From the NCBI GenBank assembly GCA_000009845.1, contig AP006628.2:592590-656589 (forward strand): a stretch of 64,000 nucleotides of DNA. The letters run 5' to 3'. Below the pieces are notes generated by a model, which saw nothing but the letters and a program-made list of their open reading frames with translations, did no database searches and was not told the origin of the DNA. Made by a program: the position numbers and the translations under genes. The stretch is from Onion yellows phytoplasma OY-M (GTDB lineage Bacteria; Bacillota_I; Bacilli_A; Acholeplasmatales; Acholeplasmataceae). Shown in pieces: positions 35,723 through 45,548 of this stretch. How positions within the stretch are numbered: the first letter of the stretch is position 1; each line of letters begins with the position of its first letter.

Positions 35723-37007
35723 AAAACCCCTTGATAAGGGTTGTATGACGGTTCTTCGAGATTATAGGCGGAAGTTTGGATATTGAAATATTCTAAGATA
35801 TTAGGGATATTTTCTTTTTCTATAACATTGATATCGTATCTTTTGAATTTGGGTCGAGTGTTTAACCATTCTTTTTGAAGGGTTTGATAGTCTACTAGTT
35901 TAATAGTTGATTTGGGCACGCGTGGTCGACGGCCCGGGCTGGTCCTCGGTTTTTAGCGAAGATAATGACTGCTTGCTTTAACAAGTTTTCTAAAGTACGA
36001 TTGGCTTTTTTGAATGATTGGTCATGTGGCAATTTCTCTAAAGATTCGTTAATTACTTCATATAAATATTGTTTGGCTTCTTCGCTGTAAGGGTTTTTAC
36101 GTTTGTTGATTAAGAATTCTAAAAAGGCTTTTCTTTCTTCTTTATTACCTGGTTTGACTTCGATATTGTAAGTAAATCTTGATTTGATAGCTTCATCGAT
36201 TTGGTCGATGTGGTTTGTAGCGCCAATAATAAAGATAGGATGTACAGGGTCATTTTCAAATGATGTCATTTCGGTTTTGAATTGGTTTACCACATTGGTG
36301 ATTTCTGAACCAGCTTCTAACCCGCTTAAATCAGTAAAGATGGTTTCACATTCATCTAAGAAGATAATAGCTCCTTTTCCTTTTTGAGCTTCTTCACGGG
36401 CTGTCATAAATAAATCTTTTACTATTTGAGGTGCAATTCCTTTATATTTTTGGGAAAAGATTGAACTGCTTACTTCAAAGAAAGGTAAATTAGTTTCTTT
36501 AGCTAAGGCTCTAGCTAAGGTTGTTTTACCTGTACCAGGAATACCATACATTAAGATGCCTAAGGGCGAATCTACCTCGCCAATATTGTTGTAGTTTTCT
36601 TTATTGTTAAGGTAATCAATAAAACCTTCTACGGCTTGTTTTTCTTCTTTGAAACCAATTAATTGGTCGAAAGAAGGAAATTTTTGATTATTAGAAGGAT
36701 GAAAGTTTGATTCTTCTTGATTATTTAATTGTTGTAAATTAGTGTTTGTTGTTTCTTGTGATTCTTTATTTGTATTGGTAATTTGGTTTTGGATTATATC
36801 TTTGTTTTGTTGGAGTTTGTCTTTTATTTCTTGGAGATTTTTATTTTGATTTTCTAATTTTTTATGATGGGTTATGAGATTTTTTTCAGTTTCTGTTAAA
36901 GTTTGATGATGAATCCAAACATAAGTCCCTAAAAATAAGACCATAGATATTATTATGATTATTATTAAATTAGTTGAATTTTTATTTGATTTGTTTTTGA
37001 TATTCAT
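35723..37007 (-). pseudogene. Membrane-anchored AAA+ ATPase, interrupted by adaptor sequence and element B
   Basis: N-terminal TM (about residues 13-31), Asn/Gln-rich coiled coil, then an AAA+ domain with Walker A YGIPGTGKTT, Walker B IIFLDECET and sensor IIGATNHIDQID, to FAKNRG at 35944. The next 30 nt (35914-35943) are a cloning adaptor. Beyond them STIKLVDYQTLQKEWLNTRP...SYNPYQG may be the C-terminus of the same or another gene, cut by element B. FtsH/CDC48-like ATPase without peptidase. Related in plan to the 537-aa ATPase at 6898-8511 but diverged. Confidence 0.75.
35914..35943 (+). other. Residual GenomeWalker-type adaptor (assembly artefact)
   Basis: GGGCACGCGTGGTCGACGGC followed by CCGGGCTGGT is a GC-rich string unlike anything nearby. 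It matches, as I remember it, the 3' part of the Clontech GenomeWalker adaptor. The next bases are CCT, the half-site left by StuI (AGG^CCT), one of the kit's blunt cutters. It is a laboratory sequence, not biology, and makes the join unreliable. Confidence 0.93.
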
Positions 37008-37024
37008 ATAAGTTCCTTTCTAAC

Positions 37025-37054
37025 AAAAAAAGACCAATTAATAATTGGTCTTTT
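37025..37054 (-). terminator. Intrinsic terminator
   Basis: AAAAGACCAATTATTAATTGGTCTTTTTTT on the minus strand, downstream of the exported-protein gene. Confidence 0.75.
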
Positions 37055-37063
37055 GATGTTTTA

Positions 37064-37672
37064 TTATGCTAAATTAGTAATTTTATTTTCGATTGTTTGA
37101 CTGCTGCCGCTATAAGCTGTGCCTTGAGAATCGACTAATTCTTAATCACAAATTAACTCTAATTGAGGGTTTTTATTAGTAATGATTTCTTTTTGTTCGA
37201 TGCTAATTTGGATCTTAAGTGAACCGATGCCCTTATCATTTAATCTTATTTGTGGGCGTTTAGTATCATCGTAATCATTATTATCCACTTTTAAACCAAC
37301 ATTTAAATATTTTTCAGGATTGGTAAAAGTTTGAAGTGTGTCATATTTAGTTGATATTTTCAAATATAAAGGAACATTAATATCCATTCCGTTGGAGTTT
37401 AGTGTCGCTTCGTGTTCGATCGTAATTAAGTAATTATATTTTTGTTCGTTTAAGTTTGGAATGGGAATTGGTAAAAGGGTTTTATCTTCATTATTGCCAC
37501 CTGTTCGTTCAATAGTGAAAAAAGGAAGATTGTTCATTAATTGAATTTTTTCTTTTCTTTGTTTAGAAAAGTAATTAGTTAAAGCGAAAATGGATGTGGT
37601 AGTGAAAAAGATAGCGATAATAATTGTGATAATAGTTAATATTTTATTTTTGTTTTTTATGTTTTTATTCAT
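37064..37672 (-). pseudogene. Exported protein paralogous to 59511-60104, one in-frame stop
   Basis: An N-terminal TM/signal (ILTIITIIIAIFFTTTSIFALTNYF) and a beta-rich soluble domain with HEATLNSNGMDINVPLYLKI and DDTKRPQIRLNDKGIGSLKI. The frame stops at 37142 after ELICD but continues in frame ELVDSQGTAYSGSSQTIENK ITNLA to 37064. The same domain pattern is in the core-genome gene at 59511 (HSFLMTTEQ, FEQEATLKTQ, DKNGNLKKIIVQF). Function unknown. Confidence 0.7.
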
Positions 37673-37673
37673 A

Positions 37674-37952
37674 TTATTTAGTTCCTCCTGGGATGAGAGA
37701 TTTAATCAATTCAAGAGAATTATTAATTCCTGTTGTTAACCAGGGAATTTTATTATCGTAGTAAATAATAATGACTTGTAAAATAAAATGTAAAATGATC
37801 GTTATGTAAGCTATTTTTTTTAATAAATTGCGTTTTTTTATTGGGATAATAGTTATATTTTCTTGTTTGGGGTTAGTCATTGTTTTTATTTCTTGGTTTT
37901 GGTGTGTTTCGTGAGTATTGGGTTTTGTTTTTTTCTTAATGATTTTATTCAT
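37674..37952 (-). CDS. 92-aa single-TM protein with Lys/Thr-rich head
   Basis: A basic hydrophilic N-terminus (MNKIIKKKTKPNTHETHQNQ) and one TM helix (IAYITIILHFILQVIIIYY) about residue 47-66. Its stop adjoins the next gene's start by one base. Function unknown. Confidence 0.6.
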   Translation of the reverse strand: MNKIIKKKTKPNTHETHQNQEIKTMTNPKQENITIIPIKKRNLLKKIAYITIILHFILQVIIIYYDNKIPWLTTGINNSLELIKSLIPGGTK

Positions 37953-37984
37953 ATTTAATTTCTCCTTTGTTGGTTGATATTGGT

Positions 37985-38275
37985 TTATTCTAATGTTAAA
38001 TCTTTTACTTTATCTTTAATGGTTTGAGATAATTTGAAAGAGACAACGGTTTTCGCAGAGATTTTGAGTTTTTGCCCTGTTTGGGGATTTCTACCAGTGT
38101 AGGCTTTGCGAGTTTTTAAAATGAATTTACCTATTTTAGAAGATAAAATTACTTCTTCGTTGGAAGTAATGGATTCTATTAGGGTATGTTCGAATGAATT
38201 GTAAAATTCTTCTGTTTTTGAAATTGAGGTTTTATTAGCCTCAGCTATGTTTTTAATTAATTCTTTTTTAGTCAT
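37985..38275 (-). CDS. himA: HU-family DNA-binding protein
   Basis: 96 aa, canonical HU length and arm (RKAYTGRNPQTGQKLKISAK). MTKKELIKNIAEANKTSISK start, whose ATG overlaps the stop of the 37-aa gene. Paralogue of 9615-9947, which has an arm insertion. Nucleoid and replication architecture of PMU DNA. Confidence 0.92.
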   Translation of the reverse strand: MTKKELIKNIAEANKTSISKTEEFYNSFEHTLIESITSNEEVILSSKIGKFILKTRKAYTGRNPQTGQKLKISAKTVVSFKLSQTIKDKVKDLTLE

Positions 38276-38385
38276 ATTTTTTTCTCCTTTTTGTTTGGTT
38301 TATTATTTTTTTTAGTTTTAGGTTTTAATTTGCTGCGGTCTTTGAAGTAAGTCCCGCGGGCGATTTCAGTCATGGCGTCACTCAT
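38272..38385 (-). CDS. 37-aa conserved PMU microprotein (MSDxMTExxRGTYFKDR)
   Basis: MSDAMTEIARGTYFKDRSKL then Lys/Asn-rich. The same length and core as 9485-9598 although the DNA has diverged. The stop overlaps the HU start (ATATGA). Conserved core plus coupling argue for a real peptide. Confidence 0.72.
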   Translation of the reverse strand: MSDAMTEIARGTYFKDRSKLKPKTKKNNKPNKKEKKI

Positions 38386-38455
38386 ATTATTTTTTATTCT
38401 CCTTTCTGGTTTTCTTTTAAAAAGTTAAGATGTTTAATATCAATGTTCTTTTATT

Positions 38456-38791
38456 TTAAAATGGTAAATTATCAGTTTGAGATTTATTATCTAAAAAGAT
38501 GACTTTATGTACGATCACTTTTGTATTTGTTTTATTTTGACCTTCGTTGTTGGTATATTTTTGGATGGATAATGTTCCTTCGAGATAAATTTTCGATCCT
38601 TTATGTAAGTATTTATGAAAATTTTCAGCTTGGGTTCTAAAAACTACACAAGGAATATATTGAACTTTGTCTTTGGTTTGGTTAACAGCTAATTGAAAAT
38701 CTATTTTTGGAATTTGTTCGTTATTACTGTTAATGTATTGTTTTTCGGGGTCATGTGTAATTCGACCGATTAATTGAATGTTATTTAACAT
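38456..38791 (-). CDS. ssb: Single-stranded DNA-binding protein
   Basis: 111 aa OB-fold protein (MLNNIQLIGRITHDPEKQYI; CVVFRTQAENFHKYLHKGSK). Unlike the copy at 10020 it ends SQTDNLPF, a recognisable SSB tip for partner binding. AGGAGCATATC precedes the ATG. Confidence 0.9.
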   Translation of the reverse strand: MLNNIQLIGRITHDPEKQYINSNNEQIPKIDFQLAVNQTKDKVQYIPCVVFRTQAENFHKYLHKGSKIYLEGTLSIQKYTNNEGQNKTNTKVIVHKVIFLDNKSQTDNLPF

Positions 38792-38962
38792 AATGATATG
38801 CTCCTTTTTGAAGTTTTTCTAATTGGTTAAATTTTTGATTTTGACGAATTCTAAAACTAATTTAATTTTCTATTTTTTGGAATTTTACGTTTCGTTTATA
38901 TCAAAAATTAATCTTTGAAACAGTTTAAAGACTTGTTGAGGTCAAAAATTTAAATTGATTTT

Positions 38963-39808
38963 TTAATAATTGGTAATAATGATTTCATGATTATTGTTTT
39001 TATTTGTCAAATTATGGGTAGTACTAGATTTGATACTTTTGAAGTAATAATTTTTAAATAATGCTCTAATTTCGGGAGTATCATAATTGGTGTATAACCA
39101 TTTAACTCCTCTTTTATCAGCTTTTTCCAGACAGTTGAATAATTTCACTTGTTCAGTAAAACCAAAAACTCCTTTGTAAAAAGATGATATAGTGATGTTT
39201 TTGCCGTTGTAATAAGGTGGATCGATAAACAAAAAATCATCTTTCTTGGTGACGGCAATTATTTTTTGATAATCAATACATAACAAGACATGTTTATTTT
39301 TTTGAAAATGTTTTTGTAAGGAGAATAAATCATTTAAATTTAATAGGCTAGTTTTATATTTAGACTTATAACCAAAATTTGTATATAAGGATGTATTATC
39401 TTTGTATCTTAAAATGCCATGAAAACAATATTTACTTAAAATAAAGAAAAGTGATGCTTTGGTTAATCTTTTTTTCTTTTTTGTTAATAAATGATTATAT
39501 TGGTTTAATAATGTTTTAAAAGCTTCTTTTTGTTGTTTTTGTTGTGATTTGGGATATTGATAAATAAAGTTTTCAAAAGCCAATGCTTTATTATAAAAAT
39601 CTTGAGAATTATATAAAATACTTTTCCATATTTGGATGAGTTGTGTGTCATTATCGTTTAAAATGGCTTTTTTAGGCATTAAGGATAAATATAAAGCGCC
39701 GCTCCCTAAAAAAGGTTCGTAATAAGTTTTAAATTTTTTAGGAATTAAAGGTAAAAGATGTGGTAATAATTTCTTTTTACAACCAACCCAATTAATGAAT
39801 TTTTGCAT
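38963..39808 (-). CDS. dam: D12-class adenine-specific DNA methyltransferase
   Basis: 281 aa from MQKFINWVGC (AAGGAATACAAAAATG site). An upstream extension to 39847 is rejected. SAM-binding motif YYEPFLGSGALYLSL, ILNDND, and catalytic FIDPPYYNG (DPPY). The N-terminal NWVGCKKKLL departs from the common W-x-GGK. Dam-type N6-adenine methylation, probably of GATC. Common in PMUs; may protect or time PMU replication (inference). Confidence 0.87.
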   Translation of the reverse strand: MQKFINWVGCKKKLLPHLLPLIPKKFKTYYEPFLGSGALYLSLMPKKAILNDNDTQLIQIWKSILYNSQDFYNKALAFENFIYQYPKSQQKQQKEAFKTLLNQYNHLLTKKKKRLTKASLFFILSKYCFHGILRYKDNTSLYTNFGYKSKYKTSLLNLNDLFSLQKHFQKNKHVLLCIDYQKIIAVTKKDDFLFIDPPYYNGKNITISSFYKGVFGFTEQVKLFNCLEKADKRGVKWLYTNYDTPEIRALFKNYYFKSIKSSTTHNLTNKNNNHEIIITNY

Positions 39809-39986
39809 TTTTGTATTCCTTAATCCATAAATAAAATAAAAAGACAATATCCGAAATAAGGCTTATCGTTGTGTTAGCTTTGATTCCTAAATTAAAATCA
39901 AAAAATAACGTCATAAGATTTGTAATTATAAAACCGATATAGGTTAAAGTTAAGATAATTAAAATAATTTTAGGATTCAACTTCAT
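39792..39986 (-). CDS. 64-aa membrane protein upstream of dam
   Basis: Two TM helices (IILIILTLTYIGFIITNLMT; ISLISDIVFLFYLWI). It overlaps the dam start by 17 nt. GAAAGGAAATATAAATG site. Function unknown. Confidence 0.6.
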   Translation of the reverse strand: MKLNPKIILIILTLTYIGFIITNLMTLFFDFNLGIKANTTISLISDIVFLFYLWIKEYKNAKIH

Positions 39987-40008
39987 TTATATTTCCTTTC
40001 TTAATAAA

Positions 40009-40040
40009 AAAAGACCTTATTCGGGTCTTTTTATTTTTTT
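40009..40040. terminator. Bidirectional-looking terminator
   Basis: AAAGACC-TTATTC-GGGTCTTTTT with A-run on one side and T-run on the other, at the 3' end of the sigma remnant. Confidence 0.6.
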
Positions 40041-40461
40041 AATTTATTGATGGCGATGTTTTTAATATTTTCTACTTGTCTTAAGGTTAAATTTAGTATT
40101 TGGGTGATTTCTTGATTGGAATAACTAGGTTGATAATCTTCGTTGATATTTCCTAAAGGAACTCCAAAATTTAATCTAATGACGTTAAACTCCTTCTTAT
40201 TAATTCTCTGATTTCTGATTTGATAGTTGGTGTCGCATAAGCGATAAAGTCATAACCTAAATCTACATAATTATTTAAAGCTTTGATCAATCCTAAAACT
40301 CCTTCTTGGTATAAATCTTGTTTTTGAAGTACGCATGGATAATATTTAAATTTAGAAACTAGTTTTTTTACTAAAGACAAATGTAAATCGATTAATTGAT
40401 TACGCATTTCTAAATTCTTTTTACTTTTTAAAAAATCTTTAAATAATTTTTCTCTTAACGT
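40031..40461 (-). pseudogene. sigF: Sigma factor, start codon lost and internally deleted
   Basis: Same gene as 10349-10963. At the expected start the codon is ACG instead of ATG (40459-40461) with the ribosome site still present. Region 2 is preserved (NQLIDLHLSLVKKLVSKF ... YDFIAYATPTIKSEI). About 70 codons between region 2 and region 4 are deleted with a frameshift (RELIRRSLTSLD stop). Region 4 remains (YSNQEITQILNLTLRQVENI) to 40031. Confidence 0.8.
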
Positions 40462-40469
40462 TTAATTCC

Positions 40470-40491
40470 TTTCTAAAAATATTTTTAGAAA
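40470..40491. promoter_or_regulatory. 22-bp perfect palindrome upstream of sigma remnant
   Basis: TTTCTAAAAATATTTTTAGAAA, at the same place as 10972-10993. Only the two central bases differ and the palindrome is kept. Confidence 0.6.
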
Positions 40492-40876
40492 AGATAGGAA
40501 ATTATTTTTTAGTCTTTGAAAAGAAAAAAAGACTAACTTAATAGTTAGTCTTAAATAATTTTTAAAAAGCAAAAAGTGTCTAAAGTTTTGGAACAGTTCA
40601 AACCTACCTTAAATTTATTATCTGAATATTAAATTACTGATAAAGATGGTAATAGTTTTATTGGTGGCATTACCGAAGTTCCTGTTTTTTCAGACCTTGC
40701 TATAAGTTAATCGATAACTTTAAAATCGTTAATATTGCAAATATCAAATAAAAAAAAGAGGATTAAATCCTCTTTTTTTGTCAAAAAATGTGCTAATTAC
40801 TCGAAATTCATATAAAATAATTATAAGCAGCTAAATTATAAACACATTTAAATAAAATATTAAAGGATGAAATAAT
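40492..40876. other. Degraded intergenic DNA with a terminator
   Basis: A hairpin GACTAACTTAATAGTTAGTC near 40530-40552, scattered short coding remnants (ITDKDGNSFIGGITEVP near 40640), and a strong terminator AAAAGAGGATTAAATCCTCTTTTTTT at 40751-40779 on the plus strand. No intact gene. Confidence 0.5.
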
Positions 40877-41728
40877 ATGCAACATTTTCAAAATAACTAT
40901 GTGCCTCCTAAAAAAATGTCTAATCAAACTTTTTGGCTTTGGATTGTAAGTATTACAACAGTTTTATTGTTTCTTTTTTCTTATTTGCAATATGAAACTA
41001 ACATCCAAAATAAAAAAGATATCAAAGAGCTTATAGAAAAATCACAAAAAACAAATTAAAGAAGACATAACTACCAAAACTAAAGAACAACAAGAAACAT
41101 TCCCAGAAGATAAAAAAATTGATATGCAAGATTTAAAGTTAGCTTATAAATAAATTATAGATGCCACATTTGAAAGTATTTCTTTTTTAGATACTTTTAG
41201 AAACAAACTTAAAGAACCCATAAAAAAAGAATTACAAAAAAATAATTATATTAATGTTGGGTTTGCTTGCAACTGCCATTGGAGTTTTTGCCATTTATAA
41301 ACGTTTTACCAAACAAAAAACAGATAGTATTGCAATTTCTAATAAAAACTTTTCTTTTGAAGTGAAAAAAAACGACTCTTTAAGCAAAACAAGTAAAACT
41401 TTAGGGCTTGAAGATTTGGTAAAACTTTCACCAGAAACATATCAAGAAAAAACTGAAATTGTCTATGATGTGACTTTAAATAAAAAAATATGAAAATAAC
41501 ACAAGATTTGTTGTTAAGATTAGAAACTACATTTGAATCTAAAGGATTTGTTGCTCAAAATCATTTCGGTTCGCAAATTGATGTTTGGGACAATGATCAA
41601 AAAACTTATGTTTTATATGATGATTCTCAAAGACCTAAAGTTGTTTTTGATGCAAATGGTGTTGCTACGATGAGAGTCAAATTAACAGTATATCAAATTG
41701 AAGAATTAGATGAAGCAATCGAAGAACT
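40877..41728 (+). pseudogene. Decayed PMU membrane/exported genes, cut by IS
   Basis: MQHFQNNYVPPKKMSNQTFW with one TM helix (IVSITTVLLFLFSYLQY), then remnant frames (KEDITTKTKEQQETFPEDKK; SISFLDTFRNKLKEP), then MLGLLATAIGVFAIYKRFTK and MKITQDLLLRLETTFESKGF. Several frame changes occur. The last part (DDSQRPKVVFDANGVATMRV) matches the C-terminal domain of the exported family at 37064 and 59511. The tra5 IS begins at 41729 and truncates it. Confidence 0.55.
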
Positions 41729-43050
41729 GCGCTGTTCCGTTTTTTAATACAACTTTTGTCTCTAAAATTATTCTTTAAAACTTAAAATTAAGTGATAATT
41801 TCATATCTTTTCAAAATAACAAAGTATTTTCATTAGACGAAAAAAAGTGTCTAATGTTTTTTATATAATTTGCTAGTTTCAAAAGATATTTATACTAATA
41901 TTTTACCCCTTCACTATATAGTTAGGTAAAAAAAGTTAAAAAGTCGTCAACAAAATGAAAAGAAAATGATGTTTATTATTAATAAAAACATTTTATTGAA
42001 AAAAAGGCGCAAAAAGATACCTTTTTAAAAGGTCTATTTTGAAAGCTATTTTTTTAATTGTTTTATCTTAAACTTTACGCATATTGGATAGGTGAAAGAT
42101 AGTTTAATTTAGCTAAAATCCATTTTTTATTCCAAAAAGCAGGAAATTGGTTAATGATGGTTTTCATTTTTGTCATTGGATTTTGAAATAAAAAAGGATC
42201 GCGATAAAATAAAATACTTTTCATTTGGCCGAAAAAGTTCTCAATGACGGCGTTATCACGAGGGGCGGCTTTTCTTGACATACTAATAAGAAAACCTTTT
42301 TTGGTTAAAGTATGTTGGATTTTTAAAGATTGATAAACTGAACCTTGATCAGAGTGGATAATACAAGGTTTTTTTAGTTTTGGCATTTTTTTGATAGTAT
42401 TTAAAACTAAATTTTTATTTTGATGATTAGAAACATGAGAAGCGACTATTTGATTGTTAAAAGAGTCGATAATACATGAAAAATATAAAAAACCTTGTGG
42501 AGTTTTAAAATAAGTGATGTCGGTAAATAGTTTTTGCATCGGTTTATAAGTTTTAAAATCTTGATTAATTAAATTAGGAACTATTTTTAATTGAGATTTT
42601 AATTGTTGATAATGATATTTATTTTTTTTGCTTCTTAAACGACAACAAATCCCTTTTTCTTTCATGATGAAATAAACTTTTTTCTTAGTGATGGGTTCAT
42701 TAAAGATTTTTTGATATAAATGAGTGATTTTACGATGGCCAAATAAATATTCATGCATTTTACATAAAGATTCAATACGTTTTTGTTTTAAAAGATATTG
42801 TTCTTGTTTTATTTTAATTTTATGGTTAACTTTTAACCAATAATAATAAGTACTCCTTTTAGTTTGAATCATTTTTAAAATGGTGGTTAAATTTAAAACA
42901 TTTTGAAATTTTTCCACTAAATTAAAGATAATTTTTTTATCTATCTTTTCTATTTTTTTAATTATTTGTTGTAATAAGTTGATTTTTTGTTTTAATTTTT
43001 GCATCTTAACACCAATTTATCTTATATTTTTTTCCATTATATCAACAATT
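41729..43050 (-). mobile_element. tra5-type IS, copy 2
   Basis: Begins TGCGCTGTTCCGTTTTTT within an exported-protein remnant. The distal end is uncertain. Confidence 0.7.
42075..43004 (-). CDS. tra5: IS3-family transposase (DDE complete)
   Basis: 309 aa with FTDITYFKT, HSDQGSVYQS and DNAVIENFFGQMK, so all three catalytic acids are present. Nearly identical to 20203-21132. This is the potentially active version of the pair. Confidence 0.92.
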   Translation of the reverse strand: MQKLKQKINLLQQIIKKIEKIDKKIIFNLVEKFQNVLNLTTILKMIQTKRSTYYYWLKVNHKIKIKQEQYLLKQKRIESLCKMHEYLFGHRKITHLYQKIFNEPITKKKVYFIMKEKGICCRLRSKKNKYHYQQLKSQLKIVPNLINQDFKTYKPMQKLFTDITYFKTPQGFLYFSCIIDSFNNQIVASHVSNHQNKNLVLNTIKKMPKLKKPCIIHSDQGSVYQSLKIQHTLTKKGFLISMSRKAAPRDNAVIENFFGQMKSILFYRDPFLFQNPMTKMKTIINQFPAFWNKKWILAKLNYLSPIQYA

Positions 43051-43149
43051 ATAACTCTTAAAATGTTTGTTAACGCCATTAAATAATTATTAATGTTATT
43101 TTTACCTAATATATTATTTATAACACATACCTATAACTGGTCAGGCAGT

Positions 43150-43403
43150 TAATTTAAAAATTAAAATTGATTTTTAATTAAAATAAATTAAAAAAATAAA
43201 ATTAATTAAAAGAAAGATTTTTTAATATCGATTAATAATAATGATAGATAAAAGATACAACGATAATATCAAATATCGAGTATCATTATCATCATCGATA
43301 TAAAATATAAAATATCACTCCTTAAATGAGTTAATCTTTATATAGATTATTTTCAAAGTCAAACTGTTATAAAGTTGTTAGTAAAGTGTTATAAAACTGT
43401 TAG
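43150..43403. other. Candidate PMU replication origin with 2 iterons (copy 2)
   Basis: Two 22-bp direct repeats at 43363-43403 and the same AT-rich ATCGATA/GATAATGATA tract as at 21240-21553. One iteron fewer than copy 1 is the only major length difference. Confidence 0.6.
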
Positions 43404-44028
43404 TCTTTTTGTTTTGAAATATATTTATACATAGGGTGTATCTTTTTCACCCGATAACCTTGTTTGGTTTTAGTTAAGAAGAATTGAATATATTTTAAAT
43501 CTTCTTGTCGATAATAGATGATATTTAAACCTTTCTTATAGTTTGTTTTAATCGGTTTATTGTATTTATCTAGTTTATTGGGGTCTATTTGATATAATTG
43601 TAAGTTTTCTAGTTTATGAAGATTGATTTTGCCAATTAATTCTTTGCTGATATTTTTAGATTCATTTTTATAATTGATTTGAAAGATATCATGATAGGTT
43701 TTAAGGGGGGGGTATTTTGGTTTTTAAGGGGGGGTAAATCTGAAAGTAATAGTTTACTATTACTAGAAGAGAAATTATCATTAATTAAGGTTATTTTTGT
43801 TTGTTTAATTTCATCCAAGATTTGAGGATCGACGAAGAGAGTTTGGTTTTTAGGGCGATAATTGGCTTCTTGATAAGTATTTTTCTTTTTAGAATGGGTT
43901 ATAATGGTCAGGTTGATTAAATCTTGTTTTAAAGTTTGTAAAAAGAGTTTAATTTGGTCTAAATCAGTAGGGGTGGTTTTGGTATTCCATCCGCCGATTC
44001 TAATTCCTTTATTAAGGTCGTTTTTCAT
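43400..44028 (-). pseudogene. Putative PMU initiator-like protein, poly-C frameshift (copy 2)
   Basis: As at 21550-22177, but the C-run has eight bases (43704-43711), giving a different wrong frame (NTPPLKPIMISFKSI). It differs from copy 1 in tract length, pointing to slippage. Six C would restore the frame used in the intact paralogue at 49768. Confidence 0.7.
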
Positions 44029-44198
44029 TTTTATTTTCTCCTTTAAATTTATTTTTGTCATTTTGTTAAAATATTTATCAATTTTTGGCCTAATAATTGA
44101 ATGTGCGTGATTCATATTATTAATTTTATTTTTAAAAAGGTCATATAGGAAAAAATAATACGTTTGTTGTTGTTTAATTGGTATTTTATAATAAATCA

Positions 44199-45524
44199 TT
44201 ATGTCATGACTTCAACTTTATCTTCACCAAAGAAATGAATGGCTAAATCCACTATTTGTTTCTTTTCTGCTTCTTCATATGAGATGTATGGATCTAAAAA
44301 ACATTTTTGATAAGCTTCTTTCCCGTATTGTCGTAATAAATCATCAACATCTTTACAAGTTTTGTCATAAGGGGACAAAATGCGTCTAATTTCATAAGGG
44401 ATTTGTTGTTCTTTTAGTTGTTCTCCTAAGGCTGCGTTTCTTTTTCTTCCAGTTTCGTCATTATCGAGGGCGATAATGACTTTAATCTTTTCTTTTTTGA
44501 GAATATCCATTTGGGTTTGGGAAAGTAATTGGGCGACACAAATTAAACCCACGACATTTTTTATGCCGTGTTGCAAACAACTAATGACATCAAAAAAACC
44601 TTCATGAATGATGATTGTTTTAGTTTTTTTTATATACGGTAAAGCTTCGAAAAAACGATAACTGAAATGAAAAGTAGGTGTTTGACTAAAATTATTGAGG
44701 GATTGATATTTAGGTTGGAAATAGGTAGTATCACGAAAATGATTTTGATAAAAGTGAAATGTTTTATTATATCCATTTTCAATGGGGATAATGATGGAAC
44801 CATGGAAAGTATCGTGATAATATTTTTTATTTTGTTGATTGGTTTTTTCTTTAACAAAACCATATTCAACTAATTTGGTTGTATCGATATTTTGTTTTTT
44901 ACAATAATTTACTAGACGAAAGGATAAAGGTTTATCAGATAATGGGGCATAACCTAGTTTAAATTCTTTAATGGTTTCTAGAGTTAATTTTCTTTTTTGA
45001 GTTAAATATTCTAATCCTAGGTGAGATTCGTTATTTCGGTTAGTAGTTAATAAATAATGATAATAATCTCTAATTTGGTTAAATAAAGGTGATATTTCTT
45101 TAAATAATTGTGTTTTTGTGGTGTTAATTTCTTTTTCATCAATTGGGTTGTTGATTTTATTGGGTTGGAATTGATATTTAAAAGGTTTGTAAGAAATATT
45201 AGGGGTTGCAGTTTGTTGTTGGATTAAGTTTTTAAATTCTTGAGTTTTCATAAAGTTATTAATTTTTTCGAGGGCGTTATTGAAGGTTTTAATTCCTCTT
45301 ATTTCCATATAAACATCAATAATATCGTAATCTTTACAACATTTCCAACAGTGAATTTTATTATCTGAAGTTAAATGGCAACAAGTTGGGTTGTTTCCTT
45401 GATGGATGGGACAAGGGAAACGATATTTGGTGTTGAAGTTTGGTGGTATTATATTTAATTTTTTTAATAAAACAATCATGGGAAAATTAGTTTTAATGTG
45501 GTTAATTTTGTCTTGATAATTCAT
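44199..45524 (-). CDS. dnaG: DNA primase
   Basis: 441 aa, intact, with zinc motif CPIHQGNN/CWKCCKDYD and Toprim HEGFFDVIS and ALDNDETGRKR. Almost identical to copy 1 except a mosaic patch (YCKKQNIDTTKLVEYGFVKE) that matches the 48302 copy. This suggests gene conversion. Confidence 0.92.
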   Translation of the reverse strand: MNYQDKINHIKTNFPMIVLLKKLNIIPPNFNTKYRFPCPIHQGNNPTCCHLTSDNKIHCWKCCKDYDIIDVYMEIRGIKTFNNALEKINNFMKTQEFKNLIQQQTATPNISYKPFKYQFQPNKINNPIDEKEINTTKTQLFKEISPLFNQIRDYYHYLLTTNRNNESHLGLEYLTQKRKLTLETIKEFKLGYAPLSDKPLSFRLVNYCKKQNIDTTKLVEYGFVKEKTNQQNKKYYHDTFHGSIIIPIENGYNKTFHFYQNHFRDTTYFQPKYQSLNNFSQTPTFHFSYRFFEALPYIKKTKTIIIHEGFFDVISCLQHGIKNVVGLICVAQLLSQTQMDILKKEKIKVIIALDNDETGRKRNAALGEQLKEQQIPYEIRRILSPYDKTCKDVDDLLRQYGKEAYQKCFLDPYISYEEAEKKQIVDLAIHFFGEDKVEVMT

Positions 45525-45548
45525 TTATTTTAACTCCTATTTTTTTGA

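Noticed and set aside
35707-35919. Short gene starting inside the GC-rich block (MPKSTIKL...)
   Set aside because: Its GTG start lies in the adaptor; only the codons after it are phytoplasma DNA, and its end is element B TIR sequence.
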